Of a stretch of DNA of 11,314 nucleotides, positions 1-7,643 are shown piece after piece (positions within the stretch are counted from its first letter, which is position 1; the number at the start of each line of letters is the position of its first letter). The position numbers and the translations under genes are program-made. The notes beneath the pieces were generated by a model. The model worked only from the letters and a program-made list of their open reading frames with translations, ran no database searches and had not been told where the DNA came from. Source of the stretch: Rhodanobacteraceae bacterium UBA703 (lineage in GTDB: Bacteria; Pseudomonadota; Gammaproteobacteria; Xanthomonadales; Rhodanobacteraceae); contig DBMH01000341.1 in assembly GCA_002297645.1 (NCBI GenBank), positions 1-11,314 on the forward strand. Direction: 5' to 3'.

Positions 1-476
1 GCCGGCAGCCGCGACGCGTCGTCGGCGACCAGGACGATCACGGTCGACGGCGTCGGCTCCTCCAGCGTCTTCAGCAACGCATTCGCGGCCGCCGCGTTGA
101 GGCGGTCGGCCGGATCGACCATCGCGATCTGCAGTCCGCCGAACTGGCTCGCCATGGACAGCCGCTGCGACAGCGCGCGGATCTGGTCGACGGCGATCTC
201 GCTGCGCGGCTTGCCGTCGTCGCGCAGCTCCAGGCCGACCCGCACGAGATCCGGGTGCGACCCTGCCGCGAACAGGAGGCAGGCGCGGCATCGCCCGCAA
301 GCGCTGCCATCGTCCGAACGCTGCTGGCACAAGGCCGATGCCGCGAAGGCCTCGGCCAGCACGCGCTTGCCGTAGCCCTGTGGCGCGACGATCAGCAGCC
401 CGTGGTGCAGCCTCTGCGCGGCCAACGCGCCGGCGAGCACGCGCCACGAGTCCTCGAGCCAGGGCGGGCGCTTCAC
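1..476 (-). CDS. holB: DNA polymerase III delta-prime subunit, N-terminal part (cut by window edge)
   Basis: HolB is the delta-prime subunit of the clamp loader, which places the sliding clamp on primed DNA in the cytoplasm. 158 complete codons are visible. The start is a GTG whose GTGA overlaps the tmk stop; a GGAG at 484-487 lies 7 nt upstream and supports it. Residues 23-40 hold a degenerate P-loop (APQGYGKR) rather than GxxGxGK[S/T], as expected because delta-prime subunits typically do not bind ATP. Four cysteines, C50, C60, C63 and C66, match the zinc module of bacterial clamp-loader subunits. SHPDL (73-77) and the hallmark LLKTLEEP (134-141) follow. The arginine-finger SRC motif and the C-terminal collar domain lie beyond the left edge. 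The gene is last in a coupled mltG-tmk-holB run, the same order as in E. coli. DnaX (tau/gamma) was considered, but the non-canonical P-loop and the tmk neighbour argue against it. Confidence 0.95.
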   Translation of the reverse strand, partial: MKRPPWLEDSWRVLAGALAAQRLHHGLLIVAPQGYGKRVLAEAFAASALCQQRSDDGSACGRCRACLLFAAGSHPDLVRVGLELRDDGKPRSEIAVDQIRALSQRLSMASQFGGLQIAMVDPADRLNAAAANALLKTLEEPTPSTVIVLVADDASRLP

Positions 477-1108
477 TCGGCCGCTCCAATTCCGTCGAGC
501 CACTCGTCGAGCACCGTTCCCACGGCCTCGCGCACGGTGCCGATGGGCTGGCTGGAATCGACGACGCGGAAGCGCACGGGTTCGGCGGCGGCGCGCGCAC
601 GGTACGCGGCGCGTACGCGCTCGAAGAAATCCAGCGCTTCGCGTTCGATACGATCGGCAGCGCCACGCGCGCCGGCACGTGCCAGCCCGTCGGCGACCGG
701 GAGGTCCAGCAGCAGGGTCAGGTCCGGACGAACCGGTGCGGCCCACGATTCGAGCGCGGCGATCCGTTCGACCGGCTGGCCCCGGCCGCCGCCCTGGTAC
801 GCGTAGCTCGCATCGGTGTAGCGGTCCGACAGCACCCAACGGCCGCTCGCGAGCGCCGGCTGGATGATTTCGCGCACGTGCTGCGCGCGCGCCGCGAACA
901 TCAGCAGCAGTTCGCTCTCGGGGCACATCTCGCCACGCGCCGGATCGAGCACGAGCGCACGCACGGCCTCCGCGAACGGCGTGCCGCCCGGTTCGCGCGT
1001 GACGACGACGTCGATGCCGCGCGCAGCGAGGCGTTCGCGCACGGCGTCGAGCACGGTGCTCTTGCCGGCGCCTTCACCGCCTTCCAGCGTGATGAATCGT
1101 CCCGTCAT
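473..1108 (-). CDS. tmk: Thymidylate (dTMP) kinase
   Basis: Tmk phosphorylates dTMP to dTDP with ATP, an essential cytoplasmic step in dTTP supply. The 211-residue protein has the usual length. The P-loop EGGEGAGKST is at residues 9-18. The TREPGGT motif (38-43 region) contacts dTMP, DRY begins at residue 95 with the following SYAYQGGGRG segment (101-110), and the LID region near 144-155 carries arginines (ARAGARGAADRIE). Arginines in the LID are the E. coli-type (type II) arrangement. The ATG at 1108 overlaps the mltG stop by ATGA, and no strong Shine-Dalgarno is visible, so translation is probably coupled to mltG. Its stop overlaps the holB GTG. No missing residue or oddity was seen. Confidence 0.98.
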   Translation of the reverse strand: MTGRFITLEGGEGAGKSTVLDAVRERLAARGIDVVVTREPGGTPFAEAVRALVLDPARGEMCPESELLLMFAARAQHVREIIQPALASGRWVLSDRYTDASYAYQGGGRGQPVERIAALESWAAPVRPDLTLLLDLPVADGLARAGARGAADRIEREALDFFERVRAAYRARAAAEPVRFRVVDSSQPIGTVREAVGTVLDEWLDGIGAAE

Positions 1109-2142
1109 GGCGAGCGGCGCAACTGGTACTTGCGCACGGCGCGGTTGTGCTCGTCGAGCGTCGACGTGAACTCGTGGCTGCCGTCGCCGCGCGCGACGAA
1201 GTACAGCGCGTCGCCGGGTGCCGGGTGCGTCGCGGCCTCGAGCGCCGGCAGGCCCGGCAGCGCGATCGGCGTCGGCGGCAGGCCGTCGCGCGTATAGGTG
1301 TTCCACGGCGTGTCGGTCTCGAGATCACGCTTGCGAATGTTGCCGTCGTAACTCGCGCCCATGCCGTAGATCACGGTCGGATCGGTCTGCAGGCGCATGC
1401 CGAACTTGAGGCGGCGCATGAACACACCGGAAATCATCGGCCGTTCCTCACCGCGACCGGTTTCCTTCTCGACGATCGAGGCGAGGATCAGCGCCTCGTA
1501 CGGCGTGCCGATCCGCACGCCGGCCGCGTCGCGCGCGGCCCAGGCCTTGTCCAGCGCCTTCTTCATCGCCGCGTGCGAACGCGCCAGCACGTCGAAATCC
1601 GATTCGCCCTTGATCCAGGAATAGGTTTCCGGCAGGAACCAGCCTTCCGGCTTGCCATCGTCGATGCCGACCTTCCTCGCGATGTCCTCGTCGGACAGGC
1701 CCGGCAGCGTCTGTGCCAGGCCGCTCTCGCTGGCGAGCGCGACGCGCAACTGCCTGAACGTCCAGCCGTCCACGATCGTGAAGCGGTGCTGCACCACGTC
1801 GCCGGCCGCCATCTTGCGCAACAGTTCGCGTGGCGTCAGGCCGGGCGGCAACGAATACTCGCCGGCGTGCACCTTGCCGGCGATGTCCATCTCGCGCCCG
1901 AGCAGGCGCCAGTAGAACGGCGCGGCGCGGCTGATCCGCTCGCGCCGGATCTGGCGCACGATGTCGCGATAGCGCGCGCCGCGCGCCACGTCGATCGTCG
2001 CGTCGGCGCGCGCGCCCGGCATCGGCGAGTCGGTGAAGCGGCGGTAGTCGCGCCACGACGCGATCGCGAGCGCAACGACACCGGCGAGCACCAGGAAGGC
2101 CAGGACGCGCAGCAGCGCGCCACCGCGTTGGTTTGCAGGCAT
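1105..2142 (-). CDS. mltG: Endolytic murein transglycosylase MltG (YceG family)
   Basis: MltG cleaves nascent glycan strands in the periplasm and is thought to set peptidoglycan chain length; it is anchored in the inner membrane. From the ATG at 2142 the protein has 345 residues, close to E. coli MltG (340). A basic N-tail precedes one membrane helix (about residues 10-30). A LysM-like part follows (about 46-115), then the YceG catalytic domain with ASIVEKET (221-228). E225 aligns with the catalytic glutamate of the E. coli enzyme. GMRLQTDPTVIYG (248-260) and TYTRDGLPPTPIALPG (282-297) are family hallmarks. Start choice is uncertain. An ATG at 2166 adds 8 residues. A GTG at 2211 would overlap the pabB stop as GTGA and add 23. 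None has a strong ribosome site, so I chose the length that best fits the family. The stop overlaps the tmk start (ATGA). Confidence 0.93.
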   Translation of the reverse strand: MPANQRGGALLRVLAFLVLAGVVALAIASWRDYRRFTDSPMPGARADATIDVARGARYRDIVRQIRRERISRAAPFYWRLLGREMDIAGKVHAGEYSLPPGLTPRELLRKMAAGDVVQHRFTIVDGWTFRQLRVALASESGLAQTLPGLSDEDIARKVGIDDGKPEGWFLPETYSWIKGESDFDVLARSHAAMKKALDKAWAARDAAGVRIGTPYEALILASIVEKETGRGEERPMISGVFMRRLKFGMRLQTDPTVIYGMGASYDGNIRKRDLETDTPWNTYTRDGLPPTPIALPGLPALEAATHPAPGDALYFVARGDGSHEFTSTLDEHNRAVRKYQLRRSP

Positions 2143-2207
2143 GAAGATCCGTGGAGCGAACGGCATGGCCCGCGAGCCTACCCGGATTCGCCGATGCAAC
2201 CAAACCT

Positions 2208-3560
2208 TCACGAGGCGTCGCCCAGGGCTCGCAGCAGGCCGCGTGCCTTGGCACGCGTCTCGTCGAGTTCGCGCACGGCATCCGAGTCGACGACGATGCC
2301 GGCACCGGCGCGGAAACGCAGGTCGGCGCCGACCTGGGTCAGCGTGCGGATCAGGATGTTGAGGTCGAGATCGCCGTCGCGGTTCAGGTAGCCGAGCGAG
2401 CCGGTGTAGGCGCCGCGCCCGGTGCCTTCGAGGGCGGCGATGATCTGCATGCAGCGCACCTTCGGGCAACCGGTGATCGTGCCGCCCGGAAACACCGCCC
2501 GGATCGCCTCGCCGGGCGTAACGCCGGACCGCAACCGTCCGCGCACGTTCGAAACGATGTGGTGCACGTGCGCGTAGGTCTCCACCTGCATGATCTCGTC
2601 GGCGACGACGCTGCCGGGGATACAGATGCGGCCGAGGTCGTTGCGCTCGAGATCGATCAGCATGACGTGCTCGGCACGCTCCTTCGGATGGCCGACCAGT
2701 TCGCTCACGCGCGCCGCATCGTCGTCGCCGGCGAAGCGCGGTCGCGTGCCGGCAATCGGACGCGTCTGCGCGTCGCTGCCGCGGATCTCCAGCAGACGCT
2801 CCGGCGAGGAACTCGCAATCGCCCAGCCGTCCTGCTGAAGCAGGCCGGCGAACGGCGCCGGATTCGCGCGCCTCAGGGCCGCGTGCAGCGTCGCCGGCGT
2901 CGCGGCGCAGCGCGCACGCCACTCGCGCGAAAGGTTCACCTGGAACACGTCGCCGGCACGCAGGTGCTCCTGCACGCGCGCGACACCGTCGACGAAGCGC
3001 TGCGGCGCGTCCTCCTCGAACGCGTCGACGACCGGCGGATCGGCCGCGAACGGCCGTACGGCCTCCAGGTCGACCGCCAGAACGTCGAGCAGATGCGCCT
3101 GCTCCGCCTCGGCGACCAGCACGGTGCGCCCGCTCTCGTGATCGACGAGGATCGCCGCCGGGCAGCGCAGCGCGAGTGCGACCGGCACGACGGCGTCGCT
3201 CGAACGCGGCAGCGTCAGGCTCGGCTCGACTTCTTCGGCGAGTTCGTAGCCGAGGTAGAGCAGCCAGCCGCCGCGGAACGGCAGGGGCGTCGCATCGCGG
3301 TCAGTCCGCTCCGCACGCCAGGCCGCGTCGAGCGCCTCCAGGAAGCTCGCGCCGACCCGGACGCCGGCCGCATCGTGCACGCCGGCGCGGGAAACGAGCC
3401 GCAGTTCGGCCTGTGGAAACGCGAACAGGATGTCGTGACGCGCGCGCGCATTGCCGCGTGCCGCGCTCTCCAGCAGACCCGGATAGCGGGCGGGATGCGC
3501 GGCGGCGAGGGCGAGCAGGTCGCTCGCACCGGCGATTTCACGGCTGACGCAATGGCTCAT
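2208..3560 (-). CDS. pabB: Aminodeoxychorismate synthase component I (chorismate-binding enzyme)
   Basis: This enzyme converts chorismate plus ammonia to 4-amino-4-deoxychorismate for folate synthesis. It has 450 residues. An N-terminal domain has an LLES motif (29-32), typical of the tryptophan-pocket region of TrpE/PabB. The chorismate-binding domain spans about 185-445: AGDVFQVNLSR (202-212), SSSPERLL (250-257), PIAGTRPR (268-275), a long helix with HVMLIDLERNDLGR (298-311), FPGGTITGCPKVRCM (357-371) and the GAGIVVDSD segment (419-426). E. coli PabB has lysine in PIKGT; here that position is A270, as in anthranilate synthases. The fab-mltG context is where E. coli carries pabC, which favours a folate role. 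TrpE is the main alternative. No PabA-type glutaminase or PabC is visible in the window. The ATG at 3560 has only a weak AGG upstream. Confidence 0.85.
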   Translation of the reverse strand: MSHCVSREIAGASDLLALAAAHPARYPGLLESAARGNARARHDILFAFPQAELRLVSRAGVHDAAGVRVGASFLEALDAAWRAERTDRDATPLPFRGGWLLYLGYELAEEVEPSLTLPRSSDAVVPVALALRCPAAILVDHESGRTVLVAEAEQAHLLDVLAVDLEAVRPFAADPPVVDAFEEDAPQRFVDGVARVQEHLRAGDVFQVNLSREWRARCAATPATLHAALRRANPAPFAGLLQQDGWAIASSSPERLLEIRGSDAQTRPIAGTRPRFAGDDDAARVSELVGHPKERAEHVMLIDLERNDLGRICIPGSVVADEIMQVETYAHVHHIVSNVRGRLRSGVTPGEAIRAVFPGGTITGCPKVRCMQIIAALEGTGRGAYTGSLGYLNRDGDLDLNILIRTLTQVGADLRFRAGAGIVVDSDAVRELDETRAKARGLLRALGDAS

Positions 3561-3563
3561 CGG

Positions 3564-3580
3564 CCTGCCAGGGATGACGG
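3564..3580 (-). repeat. Half-copy of a REP-like sequence just upstream of pabB
   Basis: Read on the minus strand, this segment is CCGTCATCCCTGGCAGG. It resembles the left arm of the inverted repeat at 6355-6417 (CCGTCATCCC then GGCGAG). Only the first 10 bases match exactly, so chance similarity is possible. It sits within about 4 to 20 bases of the pabB start codon. Confidence 0.3.
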
Positions 3581-3657
3581 CTGAAGAAGATGCCGGAAAG
3601 GCGGAGGCAGCACGGGCACGTTCGACGAACGACCGCTGGAAGCGGCGGCGGCGATCG

Positions 3658-3685
3658 GGCGGGTCTCCCGACACCGGAGCCCGCC
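3658..3685 (-). other. Bulged hairpin in the fabF-pabB gap
   Basis: In the 174-base gap between fabF and pabB, GGCGGG+CTCC pairs with GGAG+CCCGCC on the transcript: a 10-bp GC-rich stem with one bulged base and a 7-base loop. No T-run follows, so it is not a canonical Rho-independent terminator. It could stabilise the upstream fabF message or mark a processing site. A small 13-base palindrome (CGTTCG-A-CGAACG, 3619-3631) lies closer to pabB and could be an operator; nothing identifies its protein. Confidence 0.5.
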
Positions 3686-3734
3686 AGAGCATCCACGGCC
3701 TTCCGCGTATCGAATCGACGCGCGGGTTCCGCCG

Positions 3735-4973
<1,239 letters not shown>

Positions 4974-5069
4974 GAGTGAATCCTACCTGTCATGTTGTGG
5001 CCACGCGGCGAAGGGCCGCTGCCACGCGTGCGCCGGCAGAGGCATACGCCGGCGTGTGTTGCCGACTTC

Positions 5070-5100
5070 AGAAACGAAAGCTGCGCCTCGTGGGCGCAGC
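5070..5100 (-). terminator. Rho-independent terminator after acpP
   Basis: On the minus strand, GCTGCGCC (5100-5093) pairs perfectly with GGCGCAGC (5087-5080) across the 5-base loop CACGA, and is followed directly by TTTCGTTTCT (5079-5070). It starts 25 bases after the acpP stop codon and lies entirely inside the 152-base acpP-fabF gap. The stem, short loop and T-rich tail fit an intrinsic terminator. The tail has interruptions, so partial read-through into fabF is likely. Confidence 0.85.
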
Positions 5101-5125
5101 ATCGCATGGAGCATGTGGAGCCGGA

Positions 5126-5365
5126 TCAGGCCTTGACGTGCGCCTTCACGTAGTCGATGGCCTGCTGCACCGTGGTGATCTTCTCGGCCTCTTCGTCCGG
5201 AATCTCGCACTCGAACTCTTCTTCGAGCGCCATCACCAGTTCGACCGTGTCGAGCGAATCGGCGCCGAGGTCGTCGACGAAGGACGCGTTCGGCGTCACT
5301 TCCTCTTCCTTCACGCCCAGCTGTTCGACGACGATCTTCTTGACGCGCTCTTCGATAGTGCTCAT
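5126..5365 (-). CDS. acpP: Acyl carrier protein
   Basis: AcpP carries growing acyl chains through fatty acid synthesis and feeds acyl groups to phospholipid and lipid A synthesis. It has 79 residues and is very acidic. The GADSLDT motif (34-40) contains S37, the site for the 4'-phosphopantetheine arm added by AcpS. The following helix LDTVELVMALEEEF is the acidic recognition helix used by Fab enzymes. The ATG at 5365 is preceded by GAGAG 4 bases upstream and GGAGG further up. A promoter-like sequence lies about 90 bases upstream and a strong terminator lies downstream, so acpP can be made as its own short transcript. ACP is among the most abundant bacterial proteins, which fits that arrangement. 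Confidence 0.99.
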   Translation of the reverse strand: MSTIEERVKKIVVEQLGVKEEEVTPNASFVDDLGADSLDTVELVMALEEEFECEIPDEEAEKITTVQQAIDYVKAHVKA

Positions 5366-5453
5366 GTGTCTCTCATGCCTCCCGATGGGAATTCGTGCGG
5401 TTTGTGCGGCGCTGGCCGCGCCCCGCGGCGGGCGCAATGCCCGAAGCCGCGGC

Positions 5454-5482
5454 ATTGTAGAGGAACCGCGTGTCAGCGGCTA
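5454..5482 (-). promoter_or_regulatory. Probable internal promoter of acpP
   Basis: The minus strand reads TACAAT (5459-5454), 5 of 6 matches to the sigma70 -10 box. Seventeen bases upstream is TAGCCG (5482-5477), a weak -35 with 3 of 6 matches. A better -35, CTGACA (5476-5471), is only 11 bases away, too close to work with this -10. The expected start is near 5447, giving a leader of about 80 nt before acpP. E. coli acpP also has its own promoter in the fabG-acpP gap. Confidence 0.55.
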
Positions 5483-5518
5483 GAGACGAGGGGGGACGCA
5501 CGGAACCCCGGCCGCCTC

Positions 5519-5561
5519 GCGGGAACGCGGCCGCGAAACCCGCACGGAACGCCGTTCCCGC
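5519..5561 (-). other. Inverted repeats with competing pairings in the fabG-acpP gap
   Basis: Downstream of fabG, the minus-strand transcript has GCGGGAACG (5561-5553) and CGTTCCCGC (5527-5519), a perfect 9-bp stem with a 25-base loop. The first arm can instead fold at once with a nearer CGTTCC, because GGAACG-G-CGTTCC is a palindrome around 5550. These two pairings exclude each other. No U-run follows. It may protect the 3' end of the fabG message or act as an attenuator-like switch ahead of the acpP promoter. Confidence 0.45.
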
Positions 5562-5577
5562 ACCTCGCCCGTTCTCG

Positions 5578-6321
5578 TCAGGGCATGTACATGCCGCCGT
5601 TGACGTGCAGCGTCTCGCCGGTGATGTACGCCGCTCCGGGCGACGCCAGGAAAGCGACCGCCTTGGCGATGTCCTCGGCCGCACCGAGCCGGCCGAGCGC
5701 GATCTGGCCGAGCAGCGCGTCGCGCTGCGCTTCCGGCAGCGCGCGCGTCATGTCGGTGTCGATGAAACCCGGCGCGACGACGTTGACGGTGATGCCGCGC
5801 GAGCCGATCTCGCGCGCCAGCGACTTCGAGAACGCGATGATGCCGGCCTTGGCCGCCGCGTAGTTCGCCTGTCCCGGGTTGCCGGTCAGGCCGATGACCG
5901 AGGCGATAGAAACGATGCGTCCCTTGCGCGCCTTCATCATGCCGCGCATGACCGCCTTGCTCGTGCGGTACACCGAGGTCAGGTTGGTGTCGAGGATCGC
6001 CTGCCAGTCCTCGTCCTTCATGCGCATCAGCAGCTGGTCGCGCGTGATGCCGGCATTGTTGACGAGGATCGTGATCGCGCCGAACTCCTTGGCGACCTCG
6101 TCGACCAGCGCTTCGACCGCCGCGCCGTCGGTCACGTTCAGCGCGCGCCCCGTACCGCCGAGCGCGGCGAGGCGTTCTCCGATCGCCTGCGCGCCGGACT
6201 CCGTCGTCGCCGTGCCGATCACCTTGGCGCCGAGCGCGGCGAGCTCGTCCGCGATCGCCGCGCCGATGCCGCGGCTGGCGCCGGTGACGAGTGCGATTTC
6301 ACCTTCGAGTGGCTTGCTCAT
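5578..6321 (-). CDS. fabG: 3-oxoacyl-ACP reductase
   Basis: FabG reduces 3-oxoacyl-ACP to 3-hydroxyacyl-ACP with NADPH, the first reduction of each elongation cycle. The 247-residue protein is a classical short-chain dehydrogenase. TGASRGIG (13-20) is the cofactor loop and NNAG (88-91) the structural motif. The catalytic tetrad is N113, S141, Y154 and K158 (YxxxK). R132 and R175 align with the E. coli arginines R129 and R172 that bind ACP. The C-terminal HVNGGMYMP is typical. The ATG at 6321 has AGGA 8 nt upstream. The gene lies between fabD and acpP as in E. coli, which separates it from the many FabG-like dehydrogenases. Confidence 0.98.
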   Translation of the reverse strand: MSKPLEGEIALVTGASRGIGAAIADELAALGAKVIGTATTESGAQAIGERLAALGGTGRALNVTDGAAVEALVDEVAKEFGAITILVNNAGITRDQLLMRMKDEDWQAILDTNLTSVYRTSKAVMRGMMKARKGRIVSIASVIGLTGNPGQANYAAAKAGIIAFSKSLAREIGSRGITVNVVAPGFIDTDMTRALPEAQRDALLGQIALGRLGAAEDIAKAVAFLASPGAAYITGETLHVNGGMYMP

Positions 6322-6354
6322 CTGTCTGTTCCTTTCGCAATGACGATGCTCTGG

Positions 6355-6417
6355 TCCGTCATCCCGGCGAGATGGTTTCCAACGGCCGAACGGCGGGTCG
6401 GACCCCGGGATGACGGA
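6355..6417. repeat. REP-like inverted pair in the fabG-fabD gap
   Basis: TCCGTCATCCCGG at 6355-6367 and its exact reverse complement CCGGGATGACGGA at 6405-6417 flank 37 bases. The element fills more than half of the 110-base gap between fabD and fabG. CGTCATCCCGGCGA-type sequences are familiar as dispersed extragenic palindromes in Proteobacteria, and paired inverted copies resemble REP doublets. There is no transposase and no T-run. Family assignment is from memory of such sequences and needs a genome-wide count. Confidence 0.6.
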
Positions 6418-6431
6418 ATGAGGAATCCGGC

Positions 6432-7382
6432 TCAACCGTGCCAGTCGGCCAGCGCGGAATCGAATTCCCCCGGCGTACCGAGCGCGCGTCCGTCGATCGC
6501 CTTGTCGATGCGCTTGACCAGCCCCGTCAGCACCTTGCCGGGACCGCATTCGGCGACGCGCGTGACGCCGCCCGCAGCGAGCGCCTGCACGCATTGCGTC
6601 CAACGCACCGGCAGGTAGAGCTGGCGCACGAGGGCGTCGCGGATCGACGCGCTGCCTTCATGGATGGCCGCGTCGACGTTCTGCACGACCGGAATGCGCG
6701 GTGCGTGCCAGGTGTAGGCGCTCATCGCCTCGGCGAGGCGATTGGCCGCCTCGCGCATCAGCGGGGTGTGCGACGGCACGCTGACCGCGAGCTTGACCGC
6801 CTTGCGCACGCCGCGCTCGGACAGCTTCGCCAGGGCGGCATCGACCGCCTGCGCGTGGCCGCCGATGACGATCTGCCCCGGCGAGTTGTAGTTGGCCGGC
6901 ACGACCACGTGGTCGCCGGAGACTTCGCGGCAGACGTCCTCGACCAGCGCGTCCTCGGCACCGAGCACGGCCGCCATGGCGCCGGCGCCTTCCGGCGCCG
7001 CGTCCTGCATCGCCTGTCCGCGGATGCGCACCAGATGTGCGGCGTCGCGCAACGAGATCGCACCCGCCGCGACCAGGGCGCTGTATTCGCCGAGGCTGTG
7101 GCCGGCCAGGCGCGCGGGCGTCGAACCGCCCTGCGCCTGCCACAGGCGCCATACGGCGACCCCGGCGGCGAGCAGCGCCGGCTGCGTGTATTCGGTGCGA
7201 TTGAGCATCGCTTCCGGACCGCCCTGCGACAGCGCCCACAGATCGACCCCGGCACCGTCCGACGCCTCCGCGAACGCCTCGCGCACCTGCGGATGCAGTT
7301 CGCCGAGCTCGGCCAGCATGCCGATCGACTGCGAACCTTGCCCCGGAAAGACGAACGCAAGCGCGGAAGAAGAAATGCTCAT
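6432..7382 (-). CDS. fabD: Malonyl-CoA:ACP transacylase
   Basis: FabD moves the malonyl group from CoA to ACP, making malonyl-ACP for FabH and FabF. It has 316 residues, near the usual 310. FPGQGSQ (12-18) forms the oxyanion site. GHSLGEY (94-100) contains the nucleophile S96; R121 (in RIRGQAM) binds the malonyl carboxylate; H205 (in SVPSHTPLM) is the catalytic histidine. The ATG at 7382 overlaps the stop of the preceding small gene as ATGA. There is little Shine-Dalgarno signal, so translation of fabD probably depends on ribosomes finishing the small gene. A REP-like inverted repeat lies in the gap to fabG. Confidence 0.98.
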   Translation of the reverse strand: MSISSSALAFVFPGQGSQSIGMLAELGELHPQVREAFAEASDGAGVDLWALSQGGPEAMLNRTEYTQPALLAAGVAVWRLWQAQGGSTPARLAGHSLGEYSALVAAGAISLRDAAHLVRIRGQAMQDAAPEGAGAMAAVLGAEDALVEDVCREVSGDHVVVPANYNSPGQIVIGGHAQAVDAALAKLSERGVRKAVKLAVSVPSHTPLMREAANRLAEAMSAYTWHAPRIPVVQNVDAAIHEGSASIRDALVRQLYLPVRWTQCVQALAAGGVTRVAECGPGKVLTGLVKRIDKAIDGRALGTPGEFDSALADWHG

Positions 7383-7630
7383 CTCGAAACGAGTCCCGTG
7401 TGGAAAGGGTTGTAGAACGCGATCGCGCACCATGCCATCGCGAGAACGGCAACGCCAGCCGCGCAGAGGCGGTCGACGTGCAGAGCGAGGAAACGGCCGC
7501 GCGGATGGCGTCCGGCCGTCACGCACAGCAAGACGCCACGCCCGAGATTGAAGAGTACGAGGCTCCAGACGAAGGCGACGAAGAGCGCCTCCGGGACGGC
7601 GGCGACGGCATCGGCAGATTCCGACCACAT
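7379..7630 (-). CDS. Unrecognised small two-helix membrane protein between fabH and fabD
   Basis: I do not recognise this 83-residue protein. It is probably a helical hairpin in the inner membrane. An acidic N-tail (E4, D7, E14) precedes helix 1 at about residues 15-38 (contains N28 and R31). A basic loop follows (41-54: RHPRGR, H51, R54), then helix 2 at about 55-74 with cysteines C56 and C68. By the positive-inside rule the loop is cytoplasmic and both ends are periplasmic. The ATG at 7630 lies 13 bases after the fabH stop and has GAGG with a 7-base spacer. The stop overlaps the fabD start (ATGA). Spacing, ribosome site and coupling all argue for a real gene. E. coli has nothing here. A role near the Fab enzymes at the membrane is a guess from position only. 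Confidence 0.75.
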   Translation of the reverse strand: MWSESADAVAAVPEALFVAFVWSLVLFNLGRGVLLCVTAGRHPRGRFLALHVDRLCAAGVAVLAMAWCAIAFYNPFHTGLVSR

Positions 7631-7643
7631 CGCCGCGCCTCGG

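Noticed and set aside
1147..3584. Long open frames on the plus strand opposite tmk, mltG and pabB
   Set aside because: They are antisense to genes with clear catalytic motifs, are rich in Arg, Ala, Pro and Gly, and show no recognisable domain. GC-rich DNA commonly leaves such frames open.
3561..3692. N-terminal extension of pabB by 44 codons (open up to 3692)
   Set aside because: The extra residues are Arg/Ser/Pro-rich, include the hairpin and REP-like half-copy, and have no match to the family; the ATG at 3560 gives a normal PabB length.
4974..5060. Second hairpin region (GCCGGC repeats and CACGCG/CGCGTG) just upstream of fabF considered as a second terminator
   Set aside because: The arms are short GC palindromes likely in GC-rich DNA and no T-run follows; the TAGGAT near the fabF start lacks a partner -35.
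5365..5380. Four-codon leader frame (ATG AGA GAC ACA TGA) overlapping the acpP start
   Set aside because: Its GGAGG lies only one base before the ATG, too close to initiate well; it is more likely part of the acpP ribosome-binding region.
5471..5476. CTGACA as the -35 for the acpP promoter
   Set aside because: It is only 11 bases from TACAAT, too close for sigma70; the weaker TAGCCG at 17 bases was used instead.
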